Positions 4,398-8,338 of a stretch of 8,338 bases of DNA are shown piece by piece. This DNA is from Gemmatimonadota bacterium (lineage in GTDB: Bacteria; Gemmatimonadota; Gemmatimonadetes; JACCXV01; JAHWKZ01): contig JAHWKZ010000063.1 of the NCBI GenBank assembly GCA_019347645.1, forward strand, positions 1 to 8,338. Direction: 5' to 3'. A model generated the notes under the pieces. That model saw nothing but the letters and a program-made list of their open reading frames with translations. It was not told the origin of the DNA and did no database searches. The translations under genes and the position numbers were made by a program. How positions within the stretch are numbered: position 1 is the first letter of the stretch; every line of letters starts with the position of its first letter.

Positions 4398-6371
4398 ATG
4401 GGAAGGAGCGTCGCGCGGAAGCTGATCGACGATCACCTGGTGGACGGCGATCCCGCGCCCGGCCGGGAGATCGGGCTGCGGATCGACCAGACCCTGACCC
4501 AGGACGCGACGGGGACGATGGTCATGCTCGAGCTCGAAGCCATGGAGCTCGACCGGGTGAAGACCGAGATCTCCGCGCAGTACGTCGACCACAACCTCCT
4601 CCAGACCGACCACAAGAACCCCGACGATCACCTGTTCCTGCTCTCGGCCTGCCGCCGGTTCGGCGTGTGGTACTCCAAGCCCGGCAACGGGGTGAGCCAC
4701 CCGGTCCACATGCAGCGCTTCGGGATCCCGGGCAAGACGCTCGTCGGGTCCGACAGCCACACGCCGGCGGCGGGATCCCTGGGCATGCTGGCGTTCGGCG
4801 CCGGAGGGCTGGAGGTGGCCATGGCGATGGCCGGCGAGCCCCTCTATCTGACCATGCCCGAGATCTGGGGGGTCGAGCTGACCGGCGAGCTCCCCGACTG
4901 GGTGAGCGCCAAGGACGTGATCCTCGAGATGCTCCGCCGCCACGACGTCGACGGGGCGAAGAACCGCATCCTGGAGTACTACGGCCCCGGCCTCGACTCG
5001 CTCGACGCCATGGACCGCCACGTGATCGCGAACATGGGGACCGAGCTCGGCGCCACGACCACCGTCTTTCCCGCCGACGACGCGGTACGGCGGTTCCTCC
5101 GCAGCCAGCAGCGCGAGGACGACTTCCTCGAGATCCTCCCCGACGACGATCCGGAGTACGACCTCCACGACGCGATCGACCTCTCGAGCCTCGAGCCGCT
5201 GATGGCCCGACCCTCCTCGCCGGGCAACGTCGTGCCCGTCGCCGAGGAGGCGGGGAAGCCGATCTACCAGGCGTACATCGGGTCGAGCGCCAACCCGGGA
5301 CTCCGCGACTTCGCGGTCGCGGCCAGGATCGTGGAGGGGAGGCAGATCCCCGACTCGGTCTCCTTCGACGTCAACCCGACCTCGCGACAGCTCATCGAGA
5401 ACCTGATCGAGATGGGCCTGCTGCTCCCCCTGGTCCACGCCGGCGCGCGAATCCACCAGGCCGGCTGCAACGGCTGCATCGGAATGGGCCAGGCGCCGGC
5501 CACCGAGGAGATCTCGCTCCGCACCGTGCCGCGGAACTTCCCTGGTCGGTCCGGCACCCGGGAGGACAAGGTCTACCTGGTCAGCCCCGAGACGGCGGCC
5601 GCGTCGGCCTTGACCGGCGAGATCACCGACCCGCGCACCCTGGACATGGCGTACCCGCGAATCGAGCTCCCCGAGAGGCAGATCGTCAACACCGACATGC
5701 TCGAGGCGCCGCCGGCGGACGGCTCGGACGTCGAGCTCCGCAAGGGACCGAACATCGTCTCGCTCCCCGAGTTCGGGGCGCTTCCGGAGACCCTGGAAGG
5801 GCCGGTCCTGCTCAAGGTGGGCGACGACGTCTCCACCGACGAGATCATGCCCGCCGGAGCGGAGATCCTGCCGTTCCGCAGCAACATCCCGGAGATCTCG
5901 AAGTGGGTCTTCGACCGGATCGACCGATCGTTCCACGACCGGGCGCTGGCCAGCAAGGACGAGGGCGGGCATTTCGTGGTCGGCGGCACGAACTACGGCC
6001 AGGGCTCGAGCCGCGAGCACGCCGCGCTCGCGCCCCGGTATCTGGGCCTCAAGGCGGTGCTGGCGAAGGACTTCGCCCGGATCCACTGGCAGAACCTCGT
6101 CAACTTCGGGATCCTGCCGCTCACCTTCGTCGACGCGGCGGACTACGACGCGATCGAGCAGGACGACACCCTCGCCCTGCCGAAGGTCCGGGCGGAGGTC
6201 CGGGAAGGGACCCGGGTGACGGTGGAGAACCGGACGAAGGACCGCGCCTTCACCGTCGAGCACGAGCTGTCCGACCGCCAGGTCGAGATGATCCTCGCCG
6301 GGAGCCTGATCTCGTTCTTCAAATCGAGCGCGTCGAGGAAGAAGCGGACGCCCGCCTCGCAGGCGCGGTAG
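4398..6371 (+). CDS. acn: Aconitate hydratase, short Aquifex-like class, with Ser in place of one Fe-S cysteine
   Basis: The 657-residue enzyme isomerises citrate to isocitrate through cis-aconitate in the citrate cycle. Landmarks: IDQTLTQDATGTM (29-41), YVDHNLLQTDHKNPDDH (62-78), GSDSHTPAAGSLGML (117-131), AGCNGCIGMGQAP with Cys357 and Cys360, NFPGRSGT (380-387), GDDVSTDEIMPAG (475-487) opening the swivel domain, and YGQGSSREHAALAPR (533-547), where Ser537 corresponds to the catalytic base. Aconitases hold a [4Fe-4S] cluster with three cysteines, one in GSCTN and two in CxxC. Here the first motif reads YIGSSANPG, so Ser297 (AGC, 5286-5288) stands where Cys is expected. The whole protein has only one other cysteine (Cys85, in LLSACRRFG). 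All other landmarks and the length are intact and the frame is unbroken, so this is not obvious decay. Methylcitrate or homoaconitate hydratase activity is a less likely alternative. The gene is divergent from pdhABC. Confidence 0.93.
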   Translation: MGRSVARKLIDDHLVDGDPAPGREIGLRIDQTLTQDATGTMVMLELEAMELDRVKTEISAQYVDHNLLQTDHKNPDDHLFLLSACRRFGVWYSKPGNGVSHPVHMQRFGIPGKTLVGSDSHTPAAGSLGMLAFGAGGLEVAMAMAGEPLYLTMPEIWGVELTGELPDWVSAKDVILEMLRRHDVDGAKNRILEYYGPGLDSLDAMDRHVIANMGTELGATTTVFPADDAVRRFLRSQQREDDFLEILPDDDPEYDLHDAIDLSSLEPLMARPSSPGNVVPVAEEAGKPIYQAYIGSSANPGLRDFAVAARIVEGRQIPDSVSFDVNPTSRQLIENLIEMGLLLPLVHAGARIHQAGCNGCIGMGQAPATEEISLRTVPRNFPGRSGTREDKVYLVSPETAAASALTGEITDPRTLDMAYPRIELPERQIVNTDMLEAPPADGSDVELRKGPNIVSLPEFGALPETLEGPVLLKVGDDVSTDEIMPAGAEILPFRSNIPEISKWVFDRIDRSFHDRALASKDEGGHFVVGGTNYGQGSSREHAALAPRYLGLKAVLAKDFARIHWQNLVNFGILPLTFVDAADYDAIEQDDTLALPKVRAEVREGTRVTVENRTKDRAFTVEHELSDRQVEMILAGSLISFFKSSASRKKRTPASQAR

Positions 6372-6462
6372 CCGTCTACCCGGGCCGGCCGCCGGGGCCG
6401 CCCCCCTCCGCCGCGCGCATGCCGATCGCCTCGAAGTCGAACGTGATCTCGTCCGTACGGCT

Positions 6463-6753
6463 TCAGAGGGCCTCGACCTCGATCCCGTGCCAGAAGGCGA
6501 CCCGACCCTCGAGCCGCTCCCAACCGGGCTCGGGACGGGGGATCGTCCATGCGGCGTCGGCGTTCAGCTCGCCCTCGACCACCACGTGGAAGTACCGGAC
6601 CTCCCCCGTCTGGGGATGGGTGGTCGCGGTCTGGCTCTCCTGCAGGAACTCGGTCCGGACGTCCCGCTCGGGAAAGTAGTGGCGGCCGTCGGCGAGCACG
6701 ACGTCGTCGCTCTCGGCCACCACCTCGTTGTTCCACCAGGCGCGTGCTCTCAT
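6463..6753 (-). CDS. DUF427 domain protein
   Basis: This 96-residue protein is one complete DUF427 domain. The family hallmarks are clear: WWNNEVVAESDDVVLADG at the N-terminus, HYFPERDVR (25-33), then the threonine-rich stretch SQTATTHPQTGEVRYFHV, NADAAWTIPRPEP, and the closing GRVAFWHGIEVE. The family is small, soluble and widespread in bacteria and some fungi; its biochemical role is not established. In many members the middle reads like CPWKGTA; here the equivalent is HPQTGEV, without the cysteine. The ATG at 6753 has GGGGGAG just upstream (6756-6762), with tight spacing. The gene starts 34 nt after the S9 peptidase stop on the same strand, so the two are probably co-transcribed, and it converges on the aconitase gene. 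The frame stays open for 28 more codons after its TGA (see findings). Confidence 0.9.
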   Translation of the reverse strand: MRARAWWNNEVVAESDDVVLADGRHYFPERDVRTEFLQESQTATTHPQTGEVRYFHVVVEGELNADAAWTIPRPEPGWERLEGRVAFWHGIEVEAL

Positions 6754-6787
6754 CGCTCCCCCACCCGGCGACCGCGTGGCTCGCGGC

Positions 6788-8338
6788 TCAGTCGCCCGCG
6801 GCGAGCTCCGCCGTGGCCGTGCCGCCGCCCATCATCGCCGGCAACCGCTCGGTCATCTTGACCGCGCGTCCGGTGTCGGGCGCGACCCAGACCGTCGAGG
6901 CGCCTTCGCCGTCCGTCGCGGTCAGCTCGTAGCGGACCGCCTGGAACGAGCCGGCCGGGGTCTCCACCGTCTCCGCCGCGGCGGCCTCCAAACGGTACGC
7001 CTTCACCGCTCCACCGAGCGGGTCGAAGAGGTGGATGGTCGCGACCTCGCCCGGCTCCATCTCCAGCGACCCGAGCGAGACCTCCAGAGCCCCGCCCTTC
7101 ACGAAGATCGTCGACTCGCTCGACGCCTCCAGCGGCATCGTCTGCGGGCCGGCCTGGATCTTTCCGCTGACCTCGGTTCCGGCGAAGACGAGCTCGACCG
7201 TCGCCGGCCCCTGGTGGATGACCCGCTTGAGCGGCACCATCGTCGCCGCGTCGACCCACGTCGAGTCGCTGGCGGCGCCCATCGGGCTCTCGGCCGAGTC
7301 GACGATGAGGAAGGCGGCGGTACCGTCCAGCGTCGTCTCGGCGATCGACCGGTTCGCGGTGACCTCGATCGTCTGCCCCTGCGTCTCGATCGTCTGCTGG
7401 TAGGTGAGCGAGGCGGTCTCCACGTCCCCTCCGTCGAAGGCGGTGATCGTCTCGCCGGCGGGAGCGGCCGCGACCTCCTGGAGCGTCAGGGTGTCGACGT
7501 CGACCATCATCGTCGCCAGCCGCTCCTCGATCTCAGGCTCGACGTCGGGCTGGTACCGGCCTCCCAGGTGCGCGGCGAGGAACTCCTCGATCTTCGCGAA
7601 CATCGCCAGGCTGTTGTCCTCGTTGGCGAAGCCGTGGCCCTCGTCGGGCGCGACCATGTATTCGACCTCGCGGCCGAGGTCGCGCAGGGTGACCACGATC
7701 TGGTCGCTCTCCCGCTTCTTGACCCGCGGGTCGTTGGCCCCCTGGATCACCAACAGCGGAGCGGTGATCGCCTCGGCCGCGTTCAGCGGCGACTGGGCCT
7801 CGAGCCGCTCGACATCCGCCGGATCGTCCAGATCGCCCACCCGGACCCCGAAGATCGCCTGGATCGGCTTCCAGTACGGTGGGATCGAGTTCAGCAGCGT
7901 CACGATGTTCGACGGGCCGAAGATGTCGACCCCCGCGGCGTAGAGGTCCGGAGTGAAGGCGAGCCCCGCCAGCGTCGCGTAGCCGCCGTAGGAGCCGCCC
8001 ATGATGGCGACCTTGTCGCGGCGCGCGATCCCCTCGTCGATCAACCACCGCACCCCGTCCGAGACGTCGTGCTGCATGTCGCCGGTGCCCCACTCCATGT
8101 TCCCCAGGTTCAGGAACTCCTTCCCGTAGCCGGTAGAGCCTCGGAAGTTGGGCTGCAGGACCGCGTAGCCGCGGTTGGCGAGGAACTGGATCATCCCGCT
8201 GTAGCCCCACGTGTCGCGGCCCCACGGCCCGCCGTGCGGCAGGACGACCGCGGAGAGGTCCTCGGCCTCGACGCCGTGAGGGATCGTCAGGTACGCCGGG
8301 ATCTCGACGCCGTCCCGCGCGGTGTAGGTGACCGGCTC
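6788..8338 (-). CDS. S9-family (prolyl oligopeptidase/acylaminoacyl-peptidase-like) serine peptidase with C-terminal extension, 5' truncated by window
   Basis: The frame enters at the window's right end and closes with TGA at 6790-6788, showing 516 residues; the start lies outside. Residues 1-262 (visible numbering) are the catalytic alpha/beta-hydrolase domain of peptidase family S9. They include TARDGVEIPAYLTIP, VVLPHGGPWGRD, NRGYAVLQPNFRGSTGYG and the nucleophile elbow MGGSYGGYA (Ser116). The triad is completed by GANDPRV (Asp203) and DEGHGFANEDN (His235), and the domain ends at FLAAHLGGRYQP. The usual beta-propeller would be N-terminal and is not in view. After residue 262, where S9 proteins normally stop, about 250 further residues continue in frame. 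They are Thr/Ala/Glu-rich and probably beta-strand-rich, and contain VETPAGSFQAVRYEL and STVWVAPDTGRAVKM, which resemble DUF3108-like domains. The family cleaves short peptides, often after export. The signal peptide, if any, is outside the window. The gene is followed at 34 nt by the DUF427 gene. Confidence 0.9.
   Translation of the reverse strand, partial: EPVTYTARDGVEIPAYLTIPHGVEAEDLSAVVLPHGGPWGRDTWGYSGMIQFLANRGYAVLQPNFRGSTGYGKEFLNLGNMEWGTGDMQHDVSDGVRWLIDEGIARRDKVAIMGGSYGGYATLAGLAFTPDLYAAGVDIFGPSNIVTLLNSIPPYWKPIQAIFGVRVGDLDDPADVERLEAQSPLNAAEAITAPLLVIQGANDPRVKKRESDQIVVTLRDLGREVEYMVAPDEGHGFANEDNSLAMFAKIEEFLAAHLGGRYQPDVEPEIEERLATMMVDVDTLTLQEVAAAPAGETITAFDGGDVETASLTYQQTIETQGQTIEVTANRSIAETTLDGTAAFLIVDSAESPMGAASDSTWVDAATMVPLKRVIHQGPATVELVFAGTEVSGKIQAGPQTMPLEASSESTIFVKGGALEVSLGSLEMEPGEVATIHLFDPLGGAVKAYRLEAAAAETVETPAGSFQAVRYELTATDGEGASTVWVAPDTGRAVKMTERLPAMMGGGTATAELAAGD

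Noticed and set aside
4356..6263. A 635-codon open frame on the minus strand opposite aconitase
   Set aside because: It is an Arg/Val/Gly/His-rich shadow with no domain; the plus strand carries a full-length aconitase.
6376..6400. Possible intrinsic terminator after aconitase
   Set aside because: Only short competing stems exist (for example 6379-6383 with 6392-6396, or 6386-6390 with 6396-6400) and no T-tract follows on either strand.

Overview
This window is high-GC bacterial chromosome (about 70% G+C by eye) made mostly of housekeeping metabolic genes. It holds seven protein genes, two of them cut by the window edges. There is no sign of phage, insertion sequence, CRISPR array or defence genes. 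The pyruvate dehydrogenase genes are of the heterotetrameric E1 alpha/beta type (as in Bacillus), not the single-chain AceE type. The aconitase is of the short (about 650-residue) Aquifex-like class. The proteins are rich in Glu and Asp. This suits a high-GC lineage such as Gemmatimonadota or Acidobacteriota, but the taxon cannot be fixed from this sequence.

Layout, left to right. (1) 1-566, plus strand: the 3' part of a nicotinamidase gene (pncA). (2) 567-795: a convergent intergenic gap filled by two diverged copies of a roughly 90-98 bp repeat. Each copy has an 8-bp perfect hairpin, and an inverted copy of the repeat's left end closes the array at the pdhC stop codon. (3) 796-4284, minus strand: a tight operon pdhA-pdhB-pdhC for the E1 alpha, E1 beta and E2 subunits of a pyruvate dehydrogenase-type complex. 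The junctions are a 4-nt overlap and a 1-nt gap. (4) 4285-4397: a divergent intergenic region with an AT-richer pocket, a 14-bp operator-like dyad and a GC-rich hairpin. (5) 4398-6371, plus strand: aconitate hydratase. (6) 6372-6462: a short convergent gap. (7) 6463-8338, minus strand: a probable two-gene unit, an S9-family serine peptidase (5' end outside the window) with an unusual C-terminal extension, followed by a small DUF427 protein.

The centre of the window is carbon flow into and through the citrate cycle: PdhABC makes acetyl-CoA and the divergent aconitase isomerises citrate to isocitrate. Sharing one promoter region would allow joint control. The E3 subunit (lpd) is not in the window and must be encoded elsewhere. 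PncA (NAD salvage), the S9 peptidase and DUF427 have no evident functional tie to this core.

I found no convincing undescribed multi-gene system. The points most worth a second look are: the aconitase, where a serine stands in place of one of the three canonical Fe-S cysteines; the paired hairpin repeat between pncA and pdhC; the C-terminal extension of the S9 peptidase; and an open, strongly GC3-biased 28-codon stretch directly after the DUF427 stop codon.
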